The notes under the pieces were generated by a model. The model saw only the letters and a list, made by a program, of their open reading frames with translations. It made no database searches and had not been told where the DNA came from. Below are positions 9,367 through 18,505 of a DNA stretch of 64,000 bases, piece by piece. Source of the DNA: Candidatus Francisella endociliophora (GTDB lineage: Bacteria > Pseudomonadota > Gammaproteobacteria > Francisellales > Francisellaceae); assembly GCF_000764555.1 (NCBI RefSeq), contig NZ_CP009574.1, positions 1,426,001 to 1,490,000 of the forward strand, given 5' to 3'. The stretch's first letter is position 1. Each line of letters begins with the position of its first letter. Made by a program: the position numbers and the translations under genes.

Positions 9367-10456
9367 ATGGAATCTATAAATTATAAGGTTTTATTAAAAG
9401 ATCTAACGGCCCGTATTGAATCTCTACGGGACTATCTTTGACTATGATGTCAAAAAAGAAAAGTTAACAGAAGTTCTTATGGAGCTAGAAGATGGCTCGA
9501 TTTGGGATAATCCTGAGTATGCACAAAATCTAGGAAAACAAAAAGTTGAGCTTGAGAATGTGGTACATAGCTGTGAGCATATTTCAGAAACTTTAGAAAC
9601 TTTAACAGAACTTCTTGAGCTAGCAGAAGAAGATGAGTCGCTAATGCAAGAAATTGCAAAAGATACTCAAGATGTAATAGCTGAGATTGAGAAGCTAGAG
9701 TTTCGTAGAATGTTTTCGGGCGAGATGGATGCCAATAATGCTTTCTTGGATATTCAATCAGGTTCTGGTGGTACTGAAGCACAGGATTGGGCTGAAATGT
9801 TAATGCGTATGTATATGCGCTGGGCAGATAGTCATGGTTTCAAAATAACTATAGATGATGTATCAGACGGCGATGTTGCGGGTATCAAGGGCTGTACTCT
9901 AAAGATTGAAGGTGAATATGCTTATGGTTGGCTCAGAACAGAGACAGGTATTCATCGTCTAGTTAGAAAGTCTCCTTTTGATTCAAATAGTAAGCGTCAC
10001 ACATCTTTTGCATCAGTGTTTATTTCGCCAGAGGTTGATGATGATATTGATATTGAGATTAATCCAGCAGATTTGCGAGTTGATACCTATCGAGCATCAG
10101 GAGCTGGGGGACAGCATGTTAACAAAACGGATTCTGCGGTGAGAATTACCCATGTTCCAACAAATATAGTTGTACAAAGCCAAAGTGATAGATCACAGCA
10201 CAAAAACCGTGATAGTGCGATGAAGCAACTAAAATCAAAACTGTATGAAATGGAGCTACAGAAGCGTAGTGCTGAGAAAAATGCTCTTGAAGATACAAAA
10301 GCAGATATTGGTTGGGGTAGTCAGATTCGCTCGTATGTATTAGATCAGTCGCGGATTAAAGATCTCAGAACTGGCGTTGAAAATACTAATACACAAGCAG
10401 TATTGGATGGTGATTTGGATAAGTTTATTGAGGCTAGCCTAAAAAGTGGGTTATAA
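9367..10456 (+). CDS. prfB: peptide chain release factor 2, with programmed +1 frameshift
   Basis: RF2 ends translation at UGA and UAA. The true gene starts at ATG 9367, reads 24 codons to an in-frame TGA (9439-9441) and shifts +1 at CTT TGA C, continuing to 10456; the full protein is 362 residues. The anticodon-mimic tripeptide SPF ([10 protein letters not shown]) and the peptidyl-hydrolysis motif GGQ ([17 protein letters not shown]) are both present. Frameshifting makes RF2 autoregulate: low RF2 lets the ribosome pause at UGA and shift. prfB followed by lysS is the usual gammaproteobacterial order. Confidence 0.97.
9423..9442 (+). promoter_or_regulatory. prfB: prfB +1 recoding site (CTT TGA C)
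   Basis: The slip site TAT CTT TGA C matches the canonical RF2 recoding sequence. The internal Shine-Dalgarno position, AGGGGG in E. coli, reads CGGGAC here, so anti-SD pairing should be weaker than in E. coli. Frame zero stops at TGA 9439-9441; the +1 frame continues with GAC TAT GAT from 9440. Confidence 0.9.
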
Positions 10457-10479
10457 TAAATAGTTTTATAAATAAAGTT

Positions 10480-10516
10480 TCGCTACCTACTGTAAGTTGT
10501 AGCGACATGATTTTTT
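10480..10516 (+). terminator. hairpin after prfB
   Basis: TCGCTAC (10480-10486) pairs with GTAGCGA (10498-10504), followed after CATGA by six T residues (10511-10516). It resembles an intrinsic terminator or attenuator between prfB and lysS, though the five-base gap before the T run makes it suboptimal. Confidence 0.45.
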
Positions 10517-10564
10517 CATCGCAGAAATATATACAAAACCGTAGAAAAGGTAATAAAGTTTAAA

Positions 10565-12247
10565 ATGAGTAGTAAATTAAAAGATTTAATAAAAAATTCA
10601 ATCAAGGAATATTTAGATGCTAATGATATTACAGTTAAAGATGCTGTAAGAGGTAAGCTTAGAGAGCAAATTAGTAAATCTCTTGAGAATATCAGTGAAA
10701 TTAATGATCAAGTTAAAGAGAAAGTATCTGGGCTTGTTAAAAAGCATGTAACTGATATGCAAGAAAGCTCACAAATGGGGCTTAGAAAAGAAAAAATGCA
10801 GACTTTAGCTGACCAAAATAATGGTATCAGTCATCCTAATAGTTTTAGAAGAAATGCTGTAGCAAATGATTTGCAGAATCAGTATGCTGAATATTCAAAA
10901 CAAGAGCTTGAAGAGTTAGAAAATAAAAAAACTTACAATGTAACAGGTAGGGTAGTCCTGCGTCGTGTAATGGGTAAAGCTTCATTTATCACGCTTCAAG
11001 ATTATTCTGGTAGAATCCAAGTTTATTTGAAAAAGAGCGATTTACCAGAAGGTCAATACAACACTTTCAAAAACTTATGTGATTTAGGTGATATTGTTGG
11101 TATTTCAGGAACTATGTTTAAGACAAATACAGGTGAGCTTTCAGTAGAAGCAAGCCATTTTGAAATCTTAACAAAAGCAATTAGACCATTACCTGATAAA
11201 TTCCATGGTTTAGCAGATCAAGAGATGAGATATCGTCAAAGATATGTTGATCTAATTACAAATGAAAAAGCTCGTGAAGTTTTCAAAGTTCGTTCAAAAG
11301 TTGTTAGCTTTATTCGTAATTATTTTGATAGCTTAAATTTCATGGAAGTAGAAACACCAATGATGCATGTTTTACAAGGTGGAGCTGCGGCAAAACCATT
11401 TAAAACTCATCACAATGCACTAGATATGCCATTATACTTAAGAATTGCTCCGGAGCTTTATTTAAAAAGGCTAGTTGTGGGTGGTTTTGAACGAGTTTAT
11501 GAGATAAATCGTAACTTCAGAAATGAAGGTGTATCATCGCGTCATAATCCAGAATTTACAATGCTTGAATTCTATATGGCGTATGCTGATTATAATGATC
11601 TTATGGACCTAACAGAAGATATGCTTTCTAAACTTGTACAAGAAGTTACAGGCACTCAAGAGCTAGTGTATGGTGAACATAAGATTAATTTTGGTGGCAA
11701 ATACGAAAGAATCTCTATGGTTGACTCTATCGTTAAGTATAGTGATGATATTTCAAAAGAAGATTTAGCAGATTTTGAGTCAGCTAAAAAAGTCGCGGAT
11801 AGATTAAAAATCAAAGTTGAATCTTTCTATGAGCTAGGACATTTAATAAATGAAGTATTTGAGGAAGTTGTAGAGCATAAGCTTATTCAGCCAACATTTA
11901 TTACAGACTATCCTGCTGTGGTATCTCCACTAGCTCGTCGTCAAGATGGTAATCCTGAGTTTACGGATAGATTTGAGTTTTTCATTGGTGCTCGCGAGAT
12001 TGCAAATGGTTTCTCTGAGCTTAATGATGCTCAAGATCAGGCAGAAAGGTTCAAAAAGCAAGTTGAAGCTGCTGCATCAGGTGATGATGAAGCTATGCCG
12101 TATGATAAAGACTATATTAGAGCTCTTGAATATGGTATGCCGCCAACGGCTGGTCAAGGTATAGGTATTGATAGACTTGTGATGTATCTAACAAATTCAC
12201 AATCTATTAGAGATGTAATACTATTTCCTCATATGAAGCCTGAGTAG
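10565..12247 (+). CDS. lysS: lysyl-tRNA synthetase (class II) with N-terminal extension
   Basis: Charges tRNA-Lys. From about residue 70 onward it aligns with bacterial class II LysRS: OB-fold anticodon domain ([21 protein letters not shown]), motif 2 with [15 protein letters not shown] (about 313-327), and motif 3 [11 protein letters not shown] near residue 537. At 560 residues it is about 55 longer than E. coli LysS; the extra N-terminus (residues 1 to about 55) is highly charged, Lys/Glu-rich and predicted helical or coiled coil ([20 protein letters not shown]). An AAGG lies 14 bp before ATG 10565, a poor spacing, so a later start near residue 64-70 is an alternative. Followed 5 bp later by a small gene. 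Confidence 0.95.
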   Translation: MSSKLKDLIKNSIKEYLDANDITVKDAVRGKLREQISKSLENISEINDQVKEKVSGLVKKHVTDMQESSQMGLRKEKMQTLADQNNGISHPNSFRRNAVANDLQNQYAEYSKQELEELENKKTYNVTGRVVLRRVMGKASFITLQDYSGRIQVYLKKSDLPEGQYNTFKNLCDLGDIVGISGTMFKTNTGELSVEASHFEILTKAIRPLPDKFHGLADQEMRYRQRYVDLITNEKAREVFKVRSKVVSFIRNYFDSLNFMEVETPMMHVLQGGAAAKPFKTHHNALDMPLYLRIAPELYLKRLVVGGFERVYEINRNFRNEGVSSRHNPEFTMLEFYMAYADYNDLMDLTEDMLSKLVQEVTGTQELVYGEHKINFGGKYERISMVDSIVKYSDDISKEDLADFESAKKVADRLKIKVESFYELGHLINEVFEEVVEHKLIQPTFITDYPAVVSPLARRQDGNPEFTDRFEFFIGAREIANGFSELNDAQDQAERFKKQVEAAASGDDEAMPYDKDYIRALEYGMPPTAGQGIGIDRLVMYLTNSQSIRDVILFPHMKPE

Positions 12248-12252
12248 CTTAG

Positions 12253-12642
12253 ATGTTAAAGGATATTCTTAAATCATTATTTGAAAATATTTACAAGCCA
12301 GAGATCGATCCAGCAAATTTTATAAAAGAGTTTGTTAGTCCTAACTATAGGCAAGTAGTGGATGGCCATGAGATTGACTATACAGGGTTTATTTCTCATA
12401 TTCAAAAGCAGAGAGAAATGATAAAAAGCATTTCTTTTGGTTTCATCTATCTTGTAGAAGAGAGTAACAAAGTTGCTTCCCTGCATAGAGTGTATGTTAA
12501 GAAAAAAGATAGTAATCAAGAGGTTGTTGCAGAAGTGCACGCCTTCTTTAAATTTGAGAATAATCTACTAGTAGCTTGTGATGAGCGTACTAGAATTATT
12601 AAAGGCTCTAAAGAAGATGAAGATTTAGGGCGTAGAAAATAG
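12253..12642 (+). CDS. small NTF2/SnoaL-like protein
   Basis: 129 residues with the alpha+beta cone pattern of the NTF2/SnoaL superfamily: N-terminal helices (LKDILKSLFENIYKP), a loop YRQVVDGHEIDYTGFISHI, and beta strands ending VHAFFKFENNLLVACDERTRII. Members are small ligand-binding or isomerase-like proteins; no catalytic assignment can be made. It begins 5 bp after lysS without a good ribosome site, so it is probably translated from the lysS transcript, and it is followed directly by a terminator. Function unknown. Confidence 0.75.
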   Translation: MLKDILKSLFENIYKPEIDPANFIKEFVSPNYRQVVDGHEIDYTGFISHIQKQREMIKSISFGFIYLVEESNKVASLHRVYVKKKDSNQEVVAEVHAFFKFENNLLVACDERTRIIKGSKEDEDLGRRK

Positions 12643-12643
12643 G

Positions 12644-12671
12644 CTTCTTCTTTCATAGCGAAGAAGTTTTT
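12644..12671 (+). terminator. intrinsic terminator after lysS operon
   Basis: CTTCTTC (12644-12650) pairs with GAAGAAG (12660-12666) around a 9-base loop, followed by five T residues (12667-12671). It begins right at the stop codon of the small NTF2-like gene. Confidence 0.75.
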
Positions 12672-12729
12672 AAATTTTCTTGGTATAACTATAGAGAAAT
12701 TGTAGAAGAATTTTTTGAGATATTAAATA

Positions 12730-13272
12730 CTAGTGATCATCATCATAACTAGCTTTATGAGATTTACCTTCAATAAATGATGTAAATGCAATTAGCATAG
12801 CAGAAAGTACAAATACTATATGAATAGCAGCTGACCACGCTAAATCTCTGTCAGATGTTTGTGATACTTCAAGATATTTTTTAAGTAGAGAGATTGAAGA
12901 GATACCTATGATTGATCCAGCAATCTTTAGCTTAACTGCGTTTGGTGATAATTTTTTAATCCAAACTGGTTGGCCGCCACCTTTTTTATCAAGGTTCATT
13001 TTACTTACAAAGTTTTCATAACCACTGATTACAACGATTACAACAAGGTTTGCTACTAGTACAACATCACAAAGTGTCAGAGCTAGTATAATAAGCTGAT
13101 CTTCGTCGATGCTATTGTAAGCAGTAAATAAGTGATGTAGTTCATGATATATTTCATAGATGAATCCAAATAATACTAAAGATAATAGTAAATATATTGG
13201 AGCCTGAAGCCAACGAATGCCGAAGATAAACATTTCAACGACAGAAAGTAATTTATTTATATATTTGCTCAT
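12730..13272 (-). CDS. UPF0114 (YqhA) family inner-membrane protein
   Basis: 180 residues with three to four membrane segments: residues about 20-40 (APIYLLLSLVLFGFIYEIYH), 60-85 (ILALTLCDVVLVANLVVIVVI), 110-125 and 145-165. The segment DLVLVANLVVIVVISGYENFVS-like and the LKIAGSIIGISSISLLK stretch are hallmarks of UPF0114. The family has no established biochemical role. Monocistronic, convergent with the lysS operon. Confidence 0.87.
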   Translation of the reverse strand: MSKYINKLLSVVEMFIFGIRWLQAPIYLLLSLVLFGFIYEIYHELHHLFTAYNSIDEDQLIILALTLCDVVLVANLVVIVVISGYENFVSKMNLDKKGGGQPVWIKKLSPNAVKLKIAGSIIGISSISLLKKYLEVSQTSDRDLAWSAAIHIVFVLSAMLIAFTSFIEGKSHKASYDDDH

Positions 13273-13383
13273 AAGAGTTTCCCTTTTTAAAGATTAAATG
13301 AAGTTTCTATGGTATATGAATTAGAAATTAAAAGCAATGTAAAGTTTAGACTAATACTGTTATATAGTTTGGCCAAATAGTAA

Positions 13384-14502
13384 CTATATCATCCAGTGTC
13401 TAAGTATTTTTTCGCGCTTTGCACCTTGATTAGTTAAGCTTTCAAAAAGAGATTTTTCGAGATGTTTTTGTTCATTAATTCCTTGTTGATAAAGATTAAA
13501 ATCTTTTATATCTGGTTTTTCACCTCTAGCATCTGCTAATGATAAGGAATCAATAGCTTGATCTAAGGTTTTGATTTGAGATAAATATGCATCATAAGCT
13601 TTAGTGTTAACTACTTGATTTAAGGGCTGGTATTCACTATATTCTCCTTCACTATGTCTCTCTGATCCTGTTGGAGCTGGATCAAAAATACAAAATAGAG
13701 AAACATGGCCTCCCTGTTCTATAAATACTTCATGTTTGTTTCTAAGGGGTTTTTTCTCTTTGTTATGCGTTACTACCCATTCAGCATCAGCAAGAGTCTC
13801 ATCTAGATAGTAAGTGCTATCATTATCTAGCGATATCCATGGTAACCATTTTTGATTATCTTTTGTATAAGGGTGTTCTGCCATACGGACACTAGCCTTT
13901 CCTTTAATGTCATAGCAAATATTAGGTTCGGTATGATTATTATATGACATTTTAAATACAGGAGTACCATCCTGATTTGTTGGTAAGCCTGTTACGTCAA
14001 ACATTGTTGTTCTGAACCATGAAATAGGCACTCCAGCTTTACTTAGGAGTGTCTTATCATGAAAAAGAAAAATACGACGGCTTAAATACTGAGGTGTTAG
14101 TATCCAGCGAAACATTTGATTTGATAATGCGCTACTACATATAAATTTCTCCTTCCGAATAATAATATCAGTACCTGATGCCTGTGCTTTTGTCGGTGAA
14201 GAAACTAAAATAAATTCCGAGCCTAGCTCTGCATGTATTTTTATGTCAGTTTCTGCTGGTATATATATGTGTGTGCCAGTTTCTAAACTTAGATTATGTT
14301 CGGTAGTTACGAGTTTACAGTTTCCTTTTATCATTGATAGAATATGTCCATTTTCTGATAGAGAAATACAGCAAGTTTTTATAACTTGATAACGATATAA
14401 ATCTAGCCCTTCAGGATGTTTATCGTTATGTAATATCTGAGATATTTTATAGTTTTGTTCTTTATCTATTAGCCATGAATTGCTGATGATTTTATTTTTC
14501 AT
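13384..14502 (-). CDS. cupin-like protein of unknown function, partner of MFS gene
   Basis: 372 residues, cytoplasmic (no signal or membrane helix). The N-terminal 110 residues look like a cupin/jelly-roll barrel: short beta strands with GHILSMIKGNCKLVT (about 52-66), SLETGTHIYIPAETDIKIHAELGSEF-like (about 73-97). The middle contains DVTGLPTNQDGTPVFKMSYNN; the C-terminal 90 residues are helical and charged. Its ATG overlaps the stop of the upstream MFS gene by one base (TAATG), so the two are translationally coupled; a metabolic enzyme acting on the imported compound is a reasonable inference but no substrate can be named. Confidence 0.6.
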   Translation of the reverse strand: MKNKIISNSWLIDKEQNYKISQILHNDKHPEGLDLYRYQVIKTCCISLSENGHILSMIKGNCKLVTTEHNLSLETGTHIYIPAETDIKIHAELGSEFILVSSPTKAQASGTDIIIRKEKFICSSALSNQMFRWILTPQYLSRRIFLFHDKTLLSKAGVPISWFRTTMFDVTGLPTNQDGTPVFKMSYNNHTEPNICYDIKGKASVRMAEHPYTKDNQKWLPWISLDNDSTYYLDETLADAEWVVTHNKEKKPLRNKHEVFIEQGGHVSLFCIFDPAPTGSERHSEGEYSEYQPLNQVVNTKAYDAYLSQIKTLDQAIDSLSLADARGEKPDIKDFNLYQQGINEQKHLEKSLFESLTNQGAKREKILRHWMI

Positions 14503-15764
14503 TATATTCCTTGTTTTTTATTTTTTATGAAAATTACTCCTGTTATAAAAGCAGCACCAAAGAAGATCGGTGATAAAAGTAGAGCTACTTGATAGTCAAA
14601 AACACTATAAAAAAATGATGTAGGGTTTGTGTCTTGGTTATCGACCATGTTATGAAGTATGGTTCCTGAGGTCATTTGAATAAACACTACCCCTAGAATG
14701 ATGCTCATGTTGACTAATGCCATTGATATTCCAAGATGCTTACGTGGAACAGTATCTGCTACTACTGCAAAAACAATAGCTTGTGTACCTGCGGCTGAAC
14801 CTAAAAGAAAATATAGGATCATATAGTGGGCAGCCCCATAATCTGGACCAAATAAGATCATAATAGAAGAAGCAACACCAACCACTGCAGCTCCGCACAA
14901 TATGATTTTTCTATTCCTGAAGTAATCAGATATAAATCCAATTATTGGTGTGCTAAGCCCCATGCCTAACCATACAAATGACACTATAGTCGTCGAAGTG
15001 GTATATTTATAGCCGATGGAGCTAAGATGATTTGATCCATATAGTGAACCAAATAACTCTATTGATGGATATATAAAAAAGCCAAAAACAGCTATTCCCC
15101 AGATGTTTTTTTGTTTTAAAGCTTGTTTTATATTTAGCGGCGGTAAAGAGTTCGTTTTCTTTTCTTGCTTTGTGCTATTTGAAACAAAATAAAAGGTAAT
15201 GGCAAATACCATGCCTAAAATAGCTAAAAGTTTAAATAATAGTGTCCAGTTGTTTTCAGTTACAACTAGATAGTACGCTAATGGTCCTCCTGCAAGAACT
15301 GGACCGATAATACCAAATACAGATGTTAAGCCAGTCATTCCACCAGCAATTTTAGGAGGAAAGTATGTTACAGAAATTTTAAGCATCATTAGTAGTGCAA
15401 AAGCTGCGCCAACACCCATGATGAAACGTCCTAAACTTGCCGAAAATACACCAGATGATAAGGAAAATATTAAACATCCCAGAGCAACTGTTATAATTGC
15501 AAAAAAACCACATGTTTTAAGTTTGAATTTATCAAATATAATTCCAACAGGAATTTGCATGACTACATAGCCTACAGAAAAAGCAGAGGATATAGTTGCG
15601 ATGTCTTGAGCATTAACATTTATTGAAGACCTTACAAAGGGTTCAATAGTTCCCATAGACGTTCTTACAAAGAATTCATAGAGATAAAAAATACCTGCAA
15701 ATAAGAAAAGTATGCATGAGGTCTTTGTGATCTTTGTAATATTGTTTTGAGCCTCTTTTTCCAT
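14502..15764 (-). CDS. MFS transporter, Pht/Fpt-like phagosomal transporter type
   Basis: 420 residues, 12 predicted membrane helices. N-terminus has YLYEFFVRTSMGTIEPFVR (residues about 22-40) and the MFS loop GIIFDKFKLKTCG (about 74-86). The F-x-R-x-S-x-G segment after helix 1 is shared with the MFS protein at 29907-31130 and is typical of the Legionella Pht / Francisella Fpt group, thought to import amino acids or nucleosides in host vacuoles; substrate here is unknown. Forms an operon with the cupin-like gene. Its upstream region carries a promoter module shared with the gene at 60918. Confidence 0.85.
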   Translation of the reverse strand: MEKEAQNNITKITKTSCILFLFAGIFYLYEFFVRTSMGTIEPFVRSSINVNAQDIATISSAFSVGYVVMQIPVGIIFDKFKLKTCGFFAIITVALGCLIFSLSSGVFSASLGRFIMGVGAAFALLMMLKISVTYFPPKIAGGMTGLTSVFGIIGPVLAGGPLAYYLVVTENNWTLLFKLLAILGMVFAITFYFVSNSTKQEKKTNSLPPLNIKQALKQKNIWGIAVFGFFIYPSIELFGSLYGSNHLSSIGYKYTTSTTIVSFVWLGMGLSTPIIGFISDYFRNRKIILCGAAVVGVASSIMILFGPDYGAAHYMILYFLLGSAAGTQAIVFAVVADTVPRKHLGISMALVNMSIILGVVFIQMTSGTILHNMVDNQDTNPTSFFYSVFDYQVALLLSPIFFGAAFITGVIFIKNKKQGI

Positions 15765-15798
15765 AAGAATCTGTTTTTATTAAATGTTTATACTAAAG

Positions 15799-15864
15799 AT
15801 AATAAAAAAACTCATGATAAAAGGCTGTTTCAATAATGTATCGTTGTGTAACAATTTTGTTACA
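15799..15864 (-). promoter_or_regulatory. promoter module P-A1 (shared with 60819-60884)
   Basis: On the reverse strand, TGTAACA, 4-5 bases, TGTTACA (15864 down to 15847), then after 15 bases TGAAACAG-C-CTTTTAT ending at 15817, then 12 bases and a TATTAT -10 box (15804-15799). The 48-bp block 15864-15817 is alignable without gaps to 60819-60866 with 38 identities, and the start codon is 52 bp beyond the block (51 bp in the other copy). There is no good -35 box, suggesting an activator-dependent promoter. Confidence 0.6.
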
Positions 15865-16011
15865 TAAAAAGCCATGTTGATATAAAGTTGCTATTTAAAT
15901 TATGTTTGAAGATATTGAGATAAATAATGATTGTTTTTAGTAGAAGTGTGTAAAGGTGATTGATATTGAGGCTTCAGGATTAAATATAACATGAAGAGCA
16001 TTATATGATTA

Positions 16012-16881
16012 TTAAGTATTAGGATATGCACTAATTAATATAGGATACGTGAAAAATATAAATTGTCCGATATTTACTAAATAGTGACAGATAATACTTA
16101 CTTCAATCCTATGAGTTCTACTATATGCAATACCATATATAACACTTGCAATAAAAGCCAGTATAGCAAAATATATCCCAGCAAAAGCTAAGTGTATACT
16201 AGCAAACATACTTGAAGTAATAAGTATCGCAATAGTAGTGTTTGAGTAAGATGCGATTTTAGCTTGAATAAATCCTCGCCAAAAAACTTCCTCTGGGATG
16301 CAAGTAAAAATCAAATTCACAAAAATAAAAATAAGAGTATAATTAGATAGCTTAAAATCAAACTCTATAAATCTAAAAAAATAGCTACTTAGGAGTAAAA
16401 TAAAGATGGCTAACAAGCTATATAAAAGTCCAAATTTTATAGATATTTTAATTGCACATAGAGACTTTGCTAGTTTTATATTTTTTGTAAGTAATAATAG
16501 AAATAAGGTCAGAACTATCGAATTGTAATTTAGGTATAGATTAAAGGGTATGGCATTTGTAGAGATATAGATATTTCTGAATATACAGAAATTATTAAAT
16601 CCTGGTAGTAAATGTTGAAAGTTTAGGAATAGTAATACTATTGTGAAAACTAATAAAATTAAGCTCCAAGGTTCTTTATCGTAGGAGTTAGATAACCAAA
16701 TGGAAAAGAGTAGGCAGACTAAGAAAAAAACTCCGATTAAACTAATTAAATTAGATCCAATAGCTAATATGATCGATATTGTTATCAAAAGAGAAAGTAC
16801 TTTTTTTGATAAATGAAACCAGCAAAGAATTAAAGATAATATAGCTAAGCCATAAGCAAAAAATATTGCAGTTATTTGCAT
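16012..16881 (-). CDS. CPBP family intramembrane metalloprotease
   Basis: 289 residues with about eight membrane segments. The Abi/CPBP motif 1 EEVFWRGFIQAKI (residues about 197-209) supplies the EE-x3-R signature; motif 2 His in SSMFASIHLAFAG (about residue 230) and motif 3 SIICHYLVNIGQF (about 264-276) are also visible. Bacterial members include prenyl-protein-type proteases and bacteriocin self-immunity proteins; the substrate here is unknown. It starts 2 bp after the glutaminase gene stops, so it is probably co-transcribed. Confidence 0.85.
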   Translation of the reverse strand: MQITAIFFAYGLAILSLILCWFHLSKKVLSLLITISIILAIGSNLISLIGVFFLVCLLFSIWLSNSYDKEPWSLILLVFTIVLLFLNFQHLLPGFNNFCIFRNIYISTNAIPFNLYLNYNSIVLTLFLLLLTKNIKLAKSLCAIKISIKFGLLYSLLAIFILLLSSYFFRFIEFDFKLSNYTLIFIFVNLIFTCIPEEVFWRGFIQAKIASYSNTTIAILITSSMFASIHLAFAGIYFAILAFIASVIYGIAYSRTHRIEVSIICHYLVNIGQFIFFTYPILISAYPNT

Positions 16882-16883
16882 TC

Positions 16884-18428
16884 TTATTTAGCTACTTCTT
16901 GGAATAATTCTACTATAGAATCGTTATTGTTAGCTTTAGCATCATCTATTGGTTTCATCCCCCATCTGTCAGTAGCATTTATATTAGCTCCTTTGCGTAT
17001 GAGATATTTGACAACATCATCATGTCCTTCAGCAGCTGCAAGGTGTAGGGCTGTTCTATTGTCATAGTCACCCTTATTTATATCAACGCCAAGAGCTACT
17101 GCTCTTTTAATTTCTGAAATATCACCTGCACTAGCAGCCCAAATTAACTCAAAAATTAAATTTGACTCAACAATCATTCTATTTTCGATAGGATTTACCT
17201 TATCACTGTGAGAGATATGATCATAGTTATGGAAGCTAAATTTTTCAACTAGTCTTCTACTAAATTCGACCCCTCGAACAGAGTTATGATTTGAGTCTAG
17301 TCGAGGTGAAAATATTGCAAAACCACCAACATTTGGAATAGCTATTACCAAAGCTCCAGAAACACCAGATTTTGCAGGTAAGCCGACTGAGAATGCATAC
17401 TCACCTGAGAAATCATACATCCCACAAGAGTGCATTAATGATAAACAATTTCGAATAGTTGTAGGTGAAAATATCTTTTTGTTTGTAAATGGACATATTC
17501 CACCATTTGCTATGCTTGCCATTATTTTTGACATTTTTTTAGCGTTAACCTGTATTGAACATGTCTGAAAATAAAAATCTAAAGCTGTGTGAATATTTGT
17601 GTTTTCAGGGAAAGCCCCTACTTCTTTCATATAGTGAGCTAAGGCATAGTTTCTATCAGCTGTCTCTTTTTCCGAATGATAAACAGCATTATCAAAACTT
17701 ATTGGTTCACCACCTGCTAAATCTTGCCAAATCTTTGTAGTGTATTCGAATCTATCAGCTAGGTTCCACTCAGGTTTAATTAAAGAGCAAGTCATAATGG
17801 CACCTGAGTTAATCATTGGGTTATGTGGTAACTCATATTTGTTTAGAGCTATGGCATTAAATGTAATACCACTTGGTTCCCTACCTACATGTTTATGTAC
17901 TTTATCTTCCCCATTTAGCTCTGTCGCAATACAATATGAAATAGCTTTTGATGTGGATTGGGCACAATAAGGATATTTGTAATCGCCTAAAGTAATCATC
18001 TGTCCATCAACACTACAAAAAGCTACCGCAAACAAATCAGAATCGACTCTTGCTAACTGGGGTATATAGTCAGCATTTTTGCCAGATGTATTTTTTTGAG
18101 TTTCATCAAATATCTCTTTGATAGCTTTTTTGAAGTCTTTAAAATCAGGGATTATAAAGCTTTTGTTTATTGCTTTTTCAATAAGGCTAATACTTTCACA
18201 AGTAATATCTTGAAATGTATCAAAATCTATTTTATCAATGCGAGAGTAGTTCTCAAGATTTTCAACTAGATTCTTTATTCTAAGGTCTCCATAAGTAATG
18301 CCAGATTCAGCAAGAGTATCTAAAATATCCATCTTAGTTATAAAACCATCTTTATCACATATAGCATTAAAAATATTTTTGTAATGTTCCTCACCTATAG
18401 AGCAAGCATTCATAGCTTTTGAGTTCAT
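16884..18428 (-). CDS. glsA: glutaminase with N-terminal EF-hand-like and C-terminal ankyrin domains
   Basis: Hydrolyses glutamine to glutamate and ammonia. 514 residues, far longer than the roughly 310 of E. coli GlsA/GlsB. The serine beta-lactamase-like glutaminase core spans about residues 100-420, with the catalytic S-x-x-K in QSTSKAISYC and family motifs GREPSGITFNAIAL, NPMINSGAI and LPAKSGVSGAL. The N-terminal ~90 residues are helical (KDGFITKMDILDTLAESG resembles a degenerate EF-hand), and the C-terminal ~70 contain ankyrin repeats (NRTALHLAAAEGHDDVVKYL). This is the architecture of animal GLS/KGA-type glutaminases and some bacteria. It sits next to glutamine synthetase. Confidence 0.92.
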   Translation of the reverse strand: MNSKAMNACSIGEEHYKNIFNAICDKDGFITKMDILDTLAESGITYGDLRIKNLVENLENYSRIDKIDFDTFQDITCESISLIEKAINKSFIIPDFKDFKKAIKEIFDETQKNTSGKNADYIPQLARVDSDLFAVAFCSVDGQMITLGDYKYPYCAQSTSKAISYCIATELNGEDKVHKHVGREPSGITFNAIALNKYELPHNPMINSGAIMTCSLIKPEWNLADRFEYTTKIWQDLAGGEPISFDNAVYHSEKETADRNYALAHYMKEVGAFPENTNIHTALDFYFQTCSIQVNAKKMSKIMASIANGGICPFTNKKIFSPTTIRNCLSLMHSCGMYDFSGEYAFSVGLPAKSGVSGALVIAIPNVGGFAIFSPRLDSNHNSVRGVEFSRRLVEKFSFHNYDHISHSDKVNPIENRMIVESNLIFELIWAASAGDISEIKRAVALGVDINKGDYDNRTALHLAAAEGHDDVVKYLIRKGANINATDRWGMKPIDDAKANNNDSIVELFQEVAK

Positions 18429-18505
18429 AAGATATTGTTGTTTAAATATAATGATTAGAGATTATTCTACAGAAAAAAAGAATAATTTTATACTGAGATT
18501 TTTAG

